Assembly: GCA_900541475.1 (NCBI GenBank)
Contig: UQJV01000015.1
Span: 1-40,724 of the forward strand
Length of the DNA: 40,724 nucleotides
From: an uncultured Collinsella sp.
GTDB lineage: Bacteria > Actinomycetota > Coriobacteriia > Coriobacteriales > Coriobacteriaceae
Reading direction: 5' to 3'
Part shown: in pieces, positions 22,551 to 31,999 of the stretch
Position numbering within the stretch: the first letter of the stretch is position 1
Layout: each line of letters opens with the position of its first letter
The notes under the pieces: generated by a model
The model's database searches: none
Seen by the model: the letters and a program-made list of their open reading frames with translations, nothing else
What the model was told of the DNA's origin: nothing
Program-made: the position numbers and the translations under genes

Positions 22551-24113
22551 CTACTTGCCGTCGTCGTCCTCGGCTTCTTCTCTTGCATAGAGCTCCAGCA
22601 TGCGGCGGCGGTATTCGCGCACGGCGAGCTTAGCGCGCTCCAGGCGGCGGCGCTCACGCGGAGTCAGCTCGGACGGGTCAACCTCATCACCATAGGTCTT
22701 ATCGGCAAGCAGGCGCGCCGCGTCCACAATGCGGGCATCGATGTGGCCGCTCGCCGCCTCGGCGGAAAGACGCTCGGCAATCGTATCGAGCGTAGGCAGG
22801 CCCTCGAATACGCGACCATGTCCATGCGAGGTCAGCAGCTCGTGCTCTCGTGCGAGCAGACTCGCCAAATCGTGATGAGCGCGCAGGATATCGAGCGCAT
22901 CGGATGGATGCTCGGCAACCTCTGCCACGGCGGCGACCGGCGCGGCATCGACCACGCGGTAGAAGAGCTGCGCGAGCAATGGCATCAAGAACACCGTGAT
23001 GGCACCGGCGGCAACCATGACCGACGCAATATCTTGCGACAGCGCGCCCGCGTTGACGGCAACGCTCGTCACGGCAACGATGATCGGCAGGGCCGTGGTG
23101 CAGTACAGGGCCACGGTAATGCGACCATACGCCGACACATCGCGCGTCGCAGGACAAATGCTCATAGAGATGAGAATGGGCACGGCGCGAATGATAAGCA
23201 ACGCCACGATAAAGCCCGCGAGCAGCCCGGGGCGTGACGCCACGGCCGTCAGGTCGATCTTTGCGCCCGATACGGTAAAGAACACCGGAATCAAAAAGCC
23301 GTAGGCCAGGCCGTCGAGCTTGGTCTCGAGCGTATGGTTGCCCTCGGGGATGATATAGCGCAGGACAAAGCCGGCGGCAAAAGAACCCAACACGATGTCG
23401 AGATCAAAGACGGCCGAGAACGCCACGAGCGTGACCAGGATGAGCACCGTCAGGCGCACGAAGGTCTGCGACGTGGTATCGGCACGCTCCTCGACAAACG
23501 CAAAGAAGCGGCTGCCGACGCGCTTGGAGCGGCTTGGGACCACGGCCAGCAACACGCAAACCACCGCAAACAAGCCAAGGATTACGAGCGTTTGGATGCC
23601 AGTGCGAGCAGACAGCAGCACCGACATGGCGAGCACGGGACCGAGCTCGCCCCAAGTGCCATACGCGAGAATCGAGTCGCCCACACGCGTGCCGATGAGC
23701 GAGCGCTCACGCATGATGGGCACGAGCGTGCCGAGCGCCGTAGAAGTGAGGGCAAGCGTCACGGCGATGCCGTCGAAATGACTGACCGAGAACCACGGGG
23801 TAAAGCGCACGGCAAGCCAGGCGATACCAAACGTGACGACCCACGTCGCCAAGCCGTAGCGCCCCTCGACGCCCGTAATGCTCTTGGGGTCGATCTCAAA
23901 GCCGGCAAGCAGGAACAAAAAGGCCAGGCCGAGCTCGGACACAAGCGAGACCTCGGCATCTACATGGATGACGCCGAGCATATGGGGTCCCAGCACCGCG
24001 CCGAGCACGAGCAAAAAGACGGTCTCGGGAACGGGTTTTCCGGGAATCGCCGAGGCGATGAAGGGGCTTGCGAAGGCCACGAGTGCGATGATGGCGAGCG
24101 AAACGAATGCCAT
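22551..24113 (-). CDS. Cation/proton antiporter, CPA2 (KefB/NapA-like)
   Basis: This is an integral membrane protein of 520 residues with about 12 spans in the first 390, matching the Na+/H+ exchanger domain: VPETVFLLVLGAVLGPHMLG, FLFLLAGFEIDPKSI and the core LTSTALGTLVPIM, plus FAAGFVLRYIIPEGN. It moves Na+ or K+ against protons for pH and ion balance. The C-terminal 130 residues are cytosolic, charged and helical, and lack the TrkA-N nucleotide fold of true KefB/KefC, so glutathione-gated control is not expected. The ATG has GAAAGG 6 bases upstream. It is divergent from purL with about 180 bases between. Confidence 0.88.
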   Translation of the reverse strand: MAFVSLAIIALVAFASPFIASAIPGKPVPETVFLLVLGAVLGPHMLGVIHVDAEVSLVSELGLAFLFLLAGFEIDPKSITGVEGRYGLATWVVTFGIAWLAVRFTPWFSVSHFDGIAVTLALTSTALGTLVPIMRERSLIGTRVGDSILAYGTWGELGPVLAMSVLLSARTGIQTLVILGLFAVVCVLLAVVPSRSKRVGSRFFAFVEERADTTSQTFVRLTVLILVTLVAFSAVFDLDIVLGSFAAGFVLRYIIPEGNHTLETKLDGLAYGFLIPVFFTVSGAKIDLTAVASRPGLLAGFIVALLIIRAVPILISMSICPATRDVSAYGRITVALYCTTALPIIVAVTSVAVNAGALSQDIASVMVAAGAITVFLMPLLAQLFYRVVDAAPVAAVAEVAEHPSDALDILRAHHDLASLLAREHELLTSHGHGRVFEGLPTLDTIAERLSAEAASGHIDARIVDAARLLADKTYGDEVDPSELTPRERRRLERAKLAVREYRRRMLELYAREEAEDDDGK

Positions 24114-24182
24114 GTGATGCCTTTCTCTTGTTTGCGCTTCACTGTAGCACCCTCGCCGTCCTCAACGCGCCGCGAGCTGTCG

Positions 24183-24188
24183 TATCAT
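24183..24188 (+). promoter_or_regulatory. Possible purL -10 element
   Basis: TATCAT lies 110 bases before the purL start in the divergent antiporter-purL spacer. No good -35 was found. No purine riboswitch or clear PurR box could be made out by eye. Confidence 0.25.
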
Positions 24189-24297
24189 AGTGAGGTTTAC
24201 AAACATGTGGCTCAAGGCGACCGCGAGGCTTGCCCCGTAAACCGACCGCTGCCGCATACCGTACCGTACGCCCAACCGATCAGGAAGGCAGGAACCA

Positions 24298-27200
24298 ATG
24301 GTCTCTCGTATCTACGTGGAGAAGAAACCCGGGTTCGACGTCGAGGCTCAGCAGCTCAAGGGCGAGCTGACCGAAATTCTCGGCATCAAGGGCATCGAGG
24401 CCCTGAGGATCATCAACCGCTACGACGTCGAGGGCATCGACGAGGAGCTTTTCCGCTCCTGTGTGCCGACCGTCTTTAGCGAGCCCCAGGTCGATGTGAC
24501 CTACAACGAGCTCCCCGCAAGCGACGGCGCCGTCTTTGCCGTCGAATTCCTGCCTGGCCAGTTTGACCAGCGCGCCGACTCCGCCAGCGAGTGTGTGCAG
24601 CTCATCAGCCAGGGCGAGCGCCCCGCCGTGCGCTCCGCCAAGGTCTATATGATCTCGGGCGCTCTGGACGAAGCCGCCATCGAGGCCATCAAGCACTACG
24701 TGGTGAACCCCGTCGAGGCACGCATCGCCTCGCTCGACCTGCCCGAGACGCTGTACATGGAGACCCCCGAGCCCCAGCCCGTCGAAGTGCTCGACGGCTT
24801 CCGCGAGCTCGATGAGGCCGGCCTTGCCGCCTTTATTTCCGAGCGCGGTCTTGCCATGGACGAGGCGGACATCGCCTTCTGCCAGCAGTACTTCCGCGAT
24901 GAGGACCGCGACCCCACCATCACCGAGATCCGCGTGATCGACACCTACTGGTCCGACCACTGCCGCCACACCACCTTCGGCACCGTCCTGGACGACGTGA
25001 CGATCGATGACGCCGTGGTGCAGCAGGCCTTCGACCGCTACATGGAGATGCGCCACGAGCTCGGTCGCGACGCCAAGCCCGTCTGCCTCATGGACATGGG
25101 TACCATCGGCGCCAAGTACCTCAAAAAGACCGGCGTCATGACCGATGTCGACGAGTCCGAGGAGATCAACGCCTGCACCGTCAAGGTGAAGGTCGATGTC
25201 GATGGCGAGGACCAGGACTGGCTGTTCCTCTTTAAGAACGAGACCCACAACCACCCGACCGAGATCGAGCCCTTCGGCGGTGCCGCCACCTGCGTGGGCG
25301 GCGCCATCCGCGACCCGCTCTCGGGCCGCAGCTACGTGTACCAGGCCATGCGTGTCACCGGCGCCGGCGACCCCACCGTCCCGGTTTCCGAGACGCTCGA
25401 GGGCAAGTTGCCGCAGCGCAAGCTCGTAACCACCGCTGCCGCCGGCTACTCCAGCTACGGCAACCAGATCGGCCTTGCCACCGGCCAGGTCAACGAACTC
25501 TATCACCCCGGTTACGTGGCCAAGCGCATGGAGGTTGGCGCCGTCGTGGGCGCTACCCCGGCAAACCACGTTCGTCGCGAGTGCCCCGCCCCCACCGACA
25601 AGATCATCCTGCTGGGCGGCCGCACCGGCCGTGACGGCATCGGTGGTGCCACCGGCTCCTCCAAGACCCAGAACACCGAGTCCATCGAGACCTCGGGCGC
25701 CGAGGTCCAGAAGGGCAACGCCCCGGTCGAGCGCAAGCTGCAGCGCCTCTTCCGCCGCGGTGACGCCTGCCGTCTAATCAAACGCTGCAACGACTTTGGC
25801 GCCGGCGGCGTCTCGGTCGCCGTGGGCGAGCTTGCCGACGGCCTGTATGTCGACCTTGATACCGTAACCAAGAAGTACGACGGCCTGGACGGCACCGAGC
25901 TCGCCATCTCCGAGTCCCAGGAGCGTATGGCCTGCGCCGTTGCCGACGGTGACGTCGAGGAGTTCATGGGCTACGCCGCCGAGGAGAACCTGGAGGCAAC
26001 CGTCATCGCCGAGGTTACCGCCGAGCCGCGCATGCGCATGGCATGGAACGGCGTCGCCATCGTCGATCTGTCCCGCGAGTTCCTCAACTCCAACGGTGCA
26101 CCCAAGCACCAGGTCGCCCATGTGTGCGCCCGCAGCGTGTGGCAGCCCAGCTGGGCCGGCTCCACGCTTGCCGAGCGCATGACCTCGCTTGTCACCGACC
26201 TCAACGTTGCCTCCAATAAGGGCCTTTCCGAGCGCTTCGACTCCACCATCGGTGCCGCGACCGTGCTCATGCCTTTTGGCGGCAAGACGCAGCTCACCCC
26301 CAGCTCGGCCATGGTCGCCAAGTTCCCCGTGGACGGCGAGACCACCACGGCGAGTGCCATGGCATGGGGCTTCAACCCCTATCTGATGGAGGCCGACCAG
26401 TTTGCGGGCGCCTATCTGTCCGTGGTCGAATCCATCGCCAAGCTCGTGGCCGCTGGCTTTGAGCACAAGCGCGCCTACCTCTCCTTCCAGGAGTACTTCG
26501 AGCGCCTGCGCACCGAGGCCGAGCGCTGGGGCAAGCCCATGGCTGCCGTCCTGGGCGCCCTTATGGCCCAGGTCGACCTGGGTGCCGGCGCCATCGGCGG
26601 CAAGGACTCCATGAGTGGCTCGTTTGAGGACGAAGCCGGCGAGCTCAACGTTCCGCCGACCCTGATCAGCTTCGCTGTCGCTGTGGGTAAGGCCGCCCGC
26701 GCCGTCTCCCCTGAGTTCAAGGGCCTCACGCACCGCGTCGTCCGCATCGCCCCCGCCACCTATGGCGAGGACTACCGCCCCGACGCCCATCAGCTGCTCG
26801 CCGCGTTTGACGCCGTCGAGGCGCTCACCGCCACCGGCGCAGCCCTGGCCGTCTCCACGCCCGGCTACGGCTGCGGCGCCGAGAGCCTCTTTAAGATGTG
26901 CGTCGGCAACCAGATCGGTATCGAGCTTGCCGAGGATGTAGACGTGGAGAGCCTCTTCACCCCGCTCTACGGCAGCTTTATCGTCGAGCTCGCCGAGGAT
27001 GCCGAGCTGCCCGAGGTCGCCGACGGCGTTGTCGTCGAGCCCCTGGGCACCACCGTCGAGGGCTATGTCATCGACACCGGCTCCGAGATCATCGAGCTCT
27101 CCGAGCTCCAGGAGGCCTGGGAGAGCGGCATCGAGGGCGTCTTCGCCTACCGCAGCGCCGGCGAGACCCCCGAGGTCGAGACCATCGACTTCCGCGCCAA

Positions 27201-28044
27201 GGACATCCACGTGTACGGCGGCGCCAAGATCGCCCGCCCGCGCGTGATCATCCCCGTGTTCCCCGGCAACAACTGCGAGTACGACAGCGCCCGCGCCTTC
27301 CGTGCCGCCGGTGCCGAGGCCGACACCTTCGTGATCAACAACCTCACGCCCGAGGCGGTCGCCGAGAGCACCCACGAGCTTGCCCGCCGCATCCGTGCAA
27401 GCCAGATCGTCATGATCCCCGGCGGCTTCTCGGGCGGCGACGAGCCCGACGGCTCTGCCAAGTTCATCACGGCGTTCTTCCGCGCTCCCGAGGTCACCGA
27501 GGCAGTCCGCGACCTGCTCAAGGCCCGCGATGGCCTGATGCTGGGCATCTGCAACGGCTTCCAGGCCCTGGTCAAGCTCGGCCTGGTGCCCTACGGCGAC
27601 ATCGTCGACGCCACGCCCGATGCGCCCACGCTGACGTTCAACACCATCGGTCGCCATCAGAGCCGCCTGGTGCGCACCCGCATCTCGTCCAACCTGTCCC
27701 CGTGGCTGTCGCAGTGCAGCCTCGACGACCCCTACACCGTCGCCATCAGCCACGGCGAGGGCCGCTTTGTCGCCAACGACGAGGTACTCGCCCAGCTCAT
27801 CGCCAATGGCCAGGTCGCCACGCAGTACGTGGGCGAGGACGGAAAGCCCAGCATGGACCTCTCCGTCAACCCCAACGGCTCCGCACTCGCCATCGAGGGC
27901 ATCACGAGCCCCGACGGCCGCGTCCTGGGCAAGATGGGCCATGCTGAGCGTCGCGGCGACAACCTGTACCGTAACGTGCCCGAGCATGTCCCCGGCGACA
28001 AGTTCATGCCGATCTTTGAGAGCGGCGTAGCCTACTTCGCCTAA
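24298..28044 (+). CDS. purL: Phosphoribosylformylglycinamidine synthase, single-chain
   Basis: This catalyses the ATP- and glutamine-dependent fourth step of purine synthesis, FGAR to FGAM. The 1248-residue chain includes all parts that Bacillus splits into PurS, PurL and PurQ. An N-terminal PurS-like region is followed by the synthase with SDHCRHTTF (219-227), KNETHNHPTEIEPFGGAATCVGG and KRCNDFGAGGVSVAVGELADG, and a second half with GGKDSMSG. A C-terminal glutamine amidotransferase (from about residue 980) has nucleophile Cys1085 in GICNGFQ and His1152/Glu1154 in SHGEGR. All key residues are present. It is monocistronic here, closed by a strong terminator. The shorter length compared with the proteobacterial enzyme (about 1300) fits the clostridial/coriobacterial type. 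Confidence 0.97.
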   Translation: MVSRIYVEKKPGFDVEAQQLKGELTEILGIKGIEALRIINRYDVEGIDEELFRSCVPTVFSEPQVDVTYNELPASDGAVFAVEFLPGQFDQRADSASECVQLISQGERPAVRSAKVYMISGALDEAAIEAIKHYVVNPVEARIASLDLPETLYMETPEPQPVEVLDGFRELDEAGLAAFISERGLAMDEADIAFCQQYFRDEDRDPTITEIRVIDTYWSDHCRHTTFGTVLDDVTIDDAVVQQAFDRYMEMRHELGRDAKPVCLMDMGTIGAKYLKKTGVMTDVDESEEINACTVKVKVDVDGEDQDWLFLFKNETHNHPTEIEPFGGAATCVGGAIRDPLSGRSYVYQAMRVTGAGDPTVPVSETLEGKLPQRKLVTTAAAGYSSYGNQIGLATGQVNELYHPGYVAKRMEVGAVVGATPANHVRRECPAPTDKIILLGGRTGRDGIGGATGSSKTQNTESIETSGAEVQKGNAPVERKLQRLFRRGDACRLIKRCNDFGAGGVSVAVGELADGLYVDLDTVTKKYDGLDGTELAISESQERMACAVADGDVEEFMGYAAEENLEATVIAEVTAEPRMRMAWNGVAIVDLSREFLNSNGAPKHQVAHVCARSVWQPSWAGSTLAERMTSLVTDLNVASNKGLSERFDSTIGAATVLMPFGGKTQLTPSSAMVAKFPVDGETTTASAMAWGFNPYLMEADQFAGAYLSVVESIAKLVAAGFEHKRAYLSFQEYFERLRTEAERWGKPMAAVLGALMAQVDLGAGAIGGKDSMSGSFEDEAGELNVPPTLISFAVAVGKAARAVSPEFKGLTHRVVRIAPATYGEDYRPDAHQLLAAFDAVEALTATGAALAVSTPGYGCGAESLFKMCVGNQIGIELAEDVDVESLFTPLYGSFIVELAEDAELPEVADGVVVEPLGTTVEGYVIDTGSEIIELSELQEAWESGIEGVFAYRSAGETPEVETIDFRAKDIHVYGGAKIARPRVIIPVFPGNNCEYDSARAFRAAGAEADTFVINNLTPEAVAESTHELARRIRASQIVMIPGGFSGGDEPDGSAKFITAFFRAPEVTEAVRDLLKARDGLMLGICNGFQALVKLGLVPYGDIVDATPDAPTLTFNTIGRHQSRLVRTRISSNLSPWLSQCSLDDPYTVAISHGEGRFVANDEVLAQLIANGQVATQYVGEDGKPSMDLSVNPNGSALAIEGITSPDGRVLGKMGHAERRGDNLYRNVPEHVPGDKFMPIFESGVAYFA

Positions 28045-28082
28045 ACCTTTCCCATCGGGTACAATCCCTTCGGGTAACATCA

Positions 28083-28118
28083 CCCGCCACCGACACATCC
28101 GGTGGCGGGTTCTTTTTT
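28083..28118 (+). terminator. purL terminator
   Basis: CCCGCCACCG pairs with CGGTGGCGGG around a 7-base loop, followed by TTCTTTTTT. It ends about 25 bases before the next start codon, so the following gene needs its own promoter or read-through. Confidence 0.92.
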
Positions 28119-28143
28119 GCTTCGCGCATGTAGAAAGGACATC

Positions 28144-29079
28144 ATGGAAAGCCGCAAGCCGTATCTCGCCACCCTGCCCGGACTCATCCTGGGCTGTCTC
28201 GTTTGCTGCGCGCTCTGGGGCTCCGCCTTCCCCTGCATCAAGATCGGCTACGGCCTCTTTGGCATTCCCGCGCACGACAGCGTCTCGCAGCTGCTCTTCG
28301 CGGGTCTGCGCTTCACCCTTGCCGGCATGCTGGTCATTGTTGGCATGAGCGTGGCCCAGCGCCGACCGCTCGTTCCGCAAGCCCGTGATATCAAGCCCAT
28401 CTGCATCTTGTCGCTCTTCCAGACCATTGGCCAGTACTTCTTTTTCTACCTTGGTCTCTCCCGTGCAAGCGCTATGTCAAGCTCCATCATCGAGGCCAGC
28501 GCCAACTTCTTGGCTATCCTCTTTGCCGCTCTGGCGTTTCGCACCGAAAAGCTCAATACGGCCAAGGTGCTCGGCTGCGTACTGGGCTTTGCCGGCGTCG
28601 CACTCGTCAACCTTTCGGGCGCGAACGGCACCTTTGGCTTTACGCTCGACGGCGAGGGCTTCATCCTGGCCTCCACCGTCGCGGGTGCCCTTTCGACCTG
28701 CCTGATCGGCATCTTCTCGCGCGAGCACGACGGCGTTTTGCTTGCCGGGTGGCAGTTCTTGGTCGGCGGCCTGGTCCTCACCGCCATCGGCTCTTTGATG
28801 GGTGGCGCGCTCTCCCCCACGGCGATTGCCCCCGCCGTCGCGCTCATCATCTACATGGCGCTTATCTCCGCGGTCGCCTACTCGCTGTGGTCGCGCCTAC
28901 TTGCCGTCAACCCCGTCAGCCGCGTCTCGGTCTTTGGTTTTATGAACCCCGTCTTTGGTGTGCTGCTGAGCGCGCTGCTGCTCGGCGAGGGCGCTGACAC
29001 GAGCCCCGTTACCGTCATCGTTGCCCTGCTGTTGGTCTGCGGCGGCATCATCATCGTCAACAAACCCAAAAAAGCCTAA
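28144..29079 (+). CDS. EamA/DMT family transporter
   Basis: This is an integral membrane protein of 311 residues with ten predicted spans arranged as two EamA repeats. Typical sequences are CALWGSAFPCIKIGY in span 1, LGLSRASAMSSSIIEASANFLAILFAAL in the first repeat and LWSRLLAVNPVSRVSVFGFMNPVFGVLLSALLLGE in the second. Members mostly export amino acids and other metabolites; the substrate is unknown. The start is ATG 28144 (AAAGGA 4 bases upstream); an earlier in-frame ATG at 28102 lies inside the purL terminator and is unlikely. A terminator follows at 29156. Confidence 0.9.
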   Translation: MESRKPYLATLPGLILGCLVCCALWGSAFPCIKIGYGLFGIPAHDSVSQLLFAGLRFTLAGMLVIVGMSVAQRRPLVPQARDIKPICILSLFQTIGQYFFFYLGLSRASAMSSSIIEASANFLAILFAALAFRTEKLNTAKVLGCVLGFAGVALVNLSGANGTFGFTLDGEGFILASTVAGALSTCLIGIFSREHDGVLLAGWQFLVGGLVLTAIGSLMGGALSPTAIAPAVALIIYMALISAVAYSLWSRLLAVNPVSRVSVFGFMNPVFGVLLSALLLGEGADTSPVTVIVALLLVCGGIIIVNKPKKA

Positions 29080-29155
29080 CGAACTGCCCTTATTTAGCAG
29101 AGGGGATTCATGTACTTTAGCTTAATGGAGCACATCGGTGAGCTGAGGGCCGCCA

Positions 29156-29181
29156 CGCACGCAAGCGTGCGCCCCTTTTTT
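29156..29181 (+). terminator. Terminator after the EamA gene
   Basis: CGCACG-CAAG-CGTGCG is followed by CCCCTTTTTT. It touches the stop codon of the convergent GGDEF gene. Confidence 0.75.
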
Positions 29182-30324
29182 CTAGCGTATCTGGACGCCG
29201 GCTTTCTTTTTCTCGGCCTTGACGCGGTAGAGCTCCGCATCGGAAGCGCGAAGTAAGTCTTGCCAGGTATCAACACTATCGCCGACCCGCGCGTAACCGA
29301 TGGACATCCGCAATGCATACGGCACCTCGGCACGAGCGAGCTCGTCGTTAATCGCCGAACACAGGTCTATGATGTCCTGTTCCGCCGCAGCCTTCTGGAG
29401 CACCACGAACTCATCGCCGCCATAACGCGCGATAAAGCCACCTGACGCCGAGCAGACCTCTTTGAGCGCAGCAGATATGACCTGAAGAGCATGGTCGCCC
29501 TCCACATGCCCATAGCGATCGTTAATCTGCTTAAAGCCGTCGGCGTCCATCATAAGCAGATATACATCTTCGGCCTGATCCACATTTGAAAAGAGCGACA
29601 GCATATAGGTCTCAAAACGGTTGCGATTGTTAAGGCCAGTCAACGGGTCGGTCGAGATCAGCTGCTCCTGGTAGATGATGTAGAGCAGCAGGATGCTCAG
29701 CGTTATACCGACACAAAGGCCCGGTACCGAAAACAAAACCTGGAAGGTACCGCCCACCAGAGCGGGAACCGCAAAAAAGGCGAGGGTGCGATAAATGGCC
29801 TTCTTTTGCAGACTTTCGACTTTTCGAGCCTGAATAAAGGCATGCAAGGACGTATATATAACGTAGCAGTAGCTAACGATAGGTTGAATCATATAAAGCG
29901 CTCCGCGACGATACACGCCCTGCGAATCGATATAGAACAGGGCGTGCGTCCAGTAACTGGCAAACGCCAGCACGACCACCAGAGCCGTAGGTAACGCTAC
30001 AAGCACCACCCTATAGCGCGCGGACAAAAGGCGAGAGCCCTGCACTGTCTCGGAATACAAAAACCAAATGAGGCACGCGATGGCGAACAGCGAAAACGAG
30101 ACCGCGTTGGAAATCCAGTTGGCCGTGATGCCTACAGGAGTGCTCACGCCGTCCGAGAGCGTCCAGATCATATCGAAGAAAATGTAGGCAGCGGAGGTGT
30201 AGCCGAGCATGCTAAACAAGAGCTGCTGGGTGCTCGAGAACAAGGAGCGGCGGCTTCGTGCGGCAAGCCCGATAAGAACAATCATGCATAGCACGAATAT
30301 CTCTATCTTGAGTGCCTTAACCAC
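29182..30324 (-). CDS. Membrane-bound GGDEF diguanylate cyclase
   Basis: This is a predicted c-di-GMP synthase of about 380 residues. The N-terminal 215 residues form about seven membrane spans of no named sensor type. The C-terminal GGDEF domain starts at STDPLTGLNNRNRF and contains DADGFKQINDRYGH and an intact RYGGDEF motif (GGDEF 302-306), so it should be active. The RxxD inhibitory site normally placed just before the motif is absent (SASGGFIARYGG), suggesting no product feedback. The start is uncertain: GTG 30324 has GAAGGGA 8 bases upstream, ATG 30333 is too close to it, and the frame reaches 30408. No EAL or PilZ protein is nearby. Confidence 0.9.
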   Translation of the reverse strand: MVKALKIEIFVLCMIVLIGLAARSRRSLFSSTQQLLFSMLGYTSAAYIFFDMIWTLSDGVSTPVGITANWISNAVSFSLFAIACLIWFLYSETVQGSRLLSARYRVVLVALPTALVVVLAFASYWTHALFYIDSQGVYRRGALYMIQPIVSYCYVIYTSLHAFIQARKVESLQKKAIYRTLAFFAVPALVGGTFQVLFSVPGLCVGITLSILLLYIIYQEQLISTDPLTGLNNRNRFETYMLSLFSNVDQAEDVYLLMMDADGFKQINDRYGHVEGDHALQVISAALKEVCSASGGFIARYGGDEFVVLQKAAAEQDIIDLCSAINDELARAEVPYALRMSIGYARVGDSVDTWQDLLRASDAELYRVKAEKKKAGVQIR

Positions 30325-30382
30325 TAGCGCCATCCCTTCAATATCTAAGTGGCCAGAATCGCCCAATTCGAATCTGGGCAAC

Positions 30383-30466
30383 AAACACCCCCTACTCCGC
30401 AGGAGCAAGGGGAATAATAGCAGAGCGCCCGAACGTCACTGCAAGACAGCTTTCGTTCGGGCGCTC
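30383..30466 (-). terminator. Terminator after kdgT, with a second hairpin
   Basis: On the minus strand GAGCGCCCGAACG pairs perfectly with CGTTCGGGCGCTC (30423-30466), followed by TGCTATTATT, and so ends kdgT. A second hairpin (CCCCT...CTCC-TGC-GGAG...AGGGG, about 30388-30412) follows and ends in GTGTTTGTT. The second lies in the leader of the GGDEF gene. Confidence 0.75.
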
Positions 30467-30511
30467 AAACGGCGCGAGTTGCACGCCGGCATCATTGATG
30501 GGTACCGATTG

Positions 30512-31534
30512 CTACTCGCCATCGATGTCGGTCGCGACGGCTTCCTCGATGGCCTCGACACCGGCAGGCGACAGATCCTCCTTGCCTTGGCAGAACTTCT
30601 TGTCGACCCAGCCGGTCAGAATCGGAGCCATGATCGTCGTGATGATAACGGCGGTGGCGATCTGAGCGTACGCAGTGGGTGCAAGCTCGGCATAGCGCGG
30701 CGCGACCTCGGCAAGAGCAACCGGCGTGGTCATAGCCGTGCCGGCAATGGTGGAGCAAGCCACGGCAGCCTTGCCGTTACCGCCGCACAGGCGCTCGAAC
30801 ACAAAGGTGATGGGACCGACGACAAACAGCGTGACAAGCCCCAGCAAGATGCCGGAAATACCGCCGGCGATAAAGCTCGAAAGGCTCATGGACGCACCGA
30901 GCTGAAATCCGATGACGGCGATCGCGGGATTGGCGCCGGGGACCAGCAGGTTCTTGATGAACGGGAAGAGGTTGCCCAGAACCATGCCGATAACAAGCGG
31001 CAGGATGGAGCCGACGATGGTGCCCAGCGGGATATTAGCAAGACCCGAAACGCCCAAGATGATCATGGTGACGGCGGGGCCGGCCGTAAAGAACAGGATA
31101 CCGACAGCGCCCTGCTCGGACTCATCGCCGAACTCGCCCATGATGCCCGTGTAGAGCGCCATGTTGCAAAACGTAATGCCGCCGATGATGGAAACCGAGC
31201 TCAGGCCCAAAAGGTTGTCGTTAAAGAAATACGCAACGCCCAGACCCAGCGCGGCTGCCACCACAAGCTTAGGAATCAGCACGACGATGCCGGTCTTGAT
31301 GGCACCCGGCGTGGACTTAAAGCTGATGCCGGCACCCACAAACAGCAAGATCGCGGCAACGATGGTGTTGGAGCCGCCGCGGCAGGCAGCCGTAACGAAG
31401 CCGCCGATCTCGAAAACCTGCGGGCAGAAGGTATTGAGCAAAAGACCGACGATCATCGGGTAGATCATGATGTCACCCGGGATGCGCGGCACTTTGAATT
31501 TCTTTTGCTCGTTGGCGGTCGCCTCCTGTGCCAT
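30512..31534 (-). CDS. kdgT: 2-keto-3-deoxygluconate permease
   Basis: This proton symporter of 340 residues with about ten spans imports 2-keto-3-deoxygluconate, a product of pectin and uronate breakdown. Family features are KVPRIPGDIMIYPMIVGLLLNTFCP at the N-terminus, LFVGAGISFKS, the conserved ITFCNMALYTGIMGEFGDESEQGA and ACSTIAGTAMTTPVALA. The start is ATG 31534, with GGGGG 4 bases upstream. No uronate or KDG kinase/aldolase gene is next to it, so it works as a stand-alone importer here. A possible -10 TACTAT lies on the minus strand near 31589. Confidence 0.92.
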   Translation of the reverse strand: MAQEATANEQKKFKVPRIPGDIMIYPMIVGLLLNTFCPQVFEIGGFVTAACRGGSNTIVAAILLFVGAGISFKSTPGAIKTGIVVLIPKLVVAAALGLGVAYFFNDNLLGLSSVSIIGGITFCNMALYTGIMGEFGDESEQGAVGILFFTAGPAVTMIILGVSGLANIPLGTIVGSILPLVIGMVLGNLFPFIKNLLVPGANPAIAVIGFQLGASMSLSSFIAGGISGILLGLVTLFVVGPITFVFERLCGGNGKAAVACSTIAGTAMTTPVALAEVAPRYAELAPTAYAQIATAVIITTIMAPILTGWVDKKFCQGKEDLSPAGVEAIEEAVATDIDGE

Positions 31535-31675
31535 GAAGCCCCCATTTCCGCTGACGCGGAACAAAAGCCCACGTCATGCTTTGCTATAGTAAAGTTTGAC
31601 CATGGTACCAGAAGAAGCAGACCGCCTCGGTGGGAAATTGGATTCGTTAGGCCGGGACGATAACGCGTCCTGCTC

Positions 31676-31999
31676 TTATACGAGGCTCAAAACGATATAG
31701 AGCACGATACCCGAGACGCAGCACCACAACATCGACTTTGTCTTGATTGCCACCACCACGACACCGGCAGCCGCAATCCAGGGAATTAAGCCCTGCCACA
31801 AGCCGGTGTCGAAAGCGCCAGGGCTTATCAAATCGTTAGCGACCAGTGCCGCAAAGGCGGCGGGCGGAATATAACCCAAGGCCTCGGTAACGCGGGGCGA
31901 CAGCGTTCTCCCGCGCAAGGCAAACGCCGGGGCAATGCGGAAAAAAGCGATGGCCGCCCACGACGACAGCCACAGGACCAAAAACTCATTAACGGGCAT
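31676..31999 (-). CDS. azlD: Branched-chain amino acid exporter small subunit AzlD
   Basis: This is a small membrane protein of 107 residues with four hydrophobic spans. The pattern LGYIPPAAFAALVANDLI is typical of AzlD. With AzlC it forms an exporter of branched-chain amino acids and analogues. ATG 31999 has AGGGG 8 bases upstream, and the start lies inside the end of azlC (11-base overlap), which couples translation of the two subunits. Confidence 0.92.
   Translation of the reverse strand: MPVNEFLVLWLSSWAAIAFFRIAPAFALRGRTLSPRVTEALGYIPPAAFAALVANDLISPGAFDTGLWQGLIPWIAAAGVVVVAIKTKSMLWCCVSGIVLYIVLSLV

Noticed and set aside
25774..28380. 868-codon minus-strand frame
   Set aside because: It is antisense to purL and would also cross the purL terminator; there is no ribosome site.
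29110..29256. 48-codon frame with GAGGGG before its ATG
   Set aside because: It runs through the terminator at 29156-29181 and antisense into the GGDEF gene; no sign of a real peptide.
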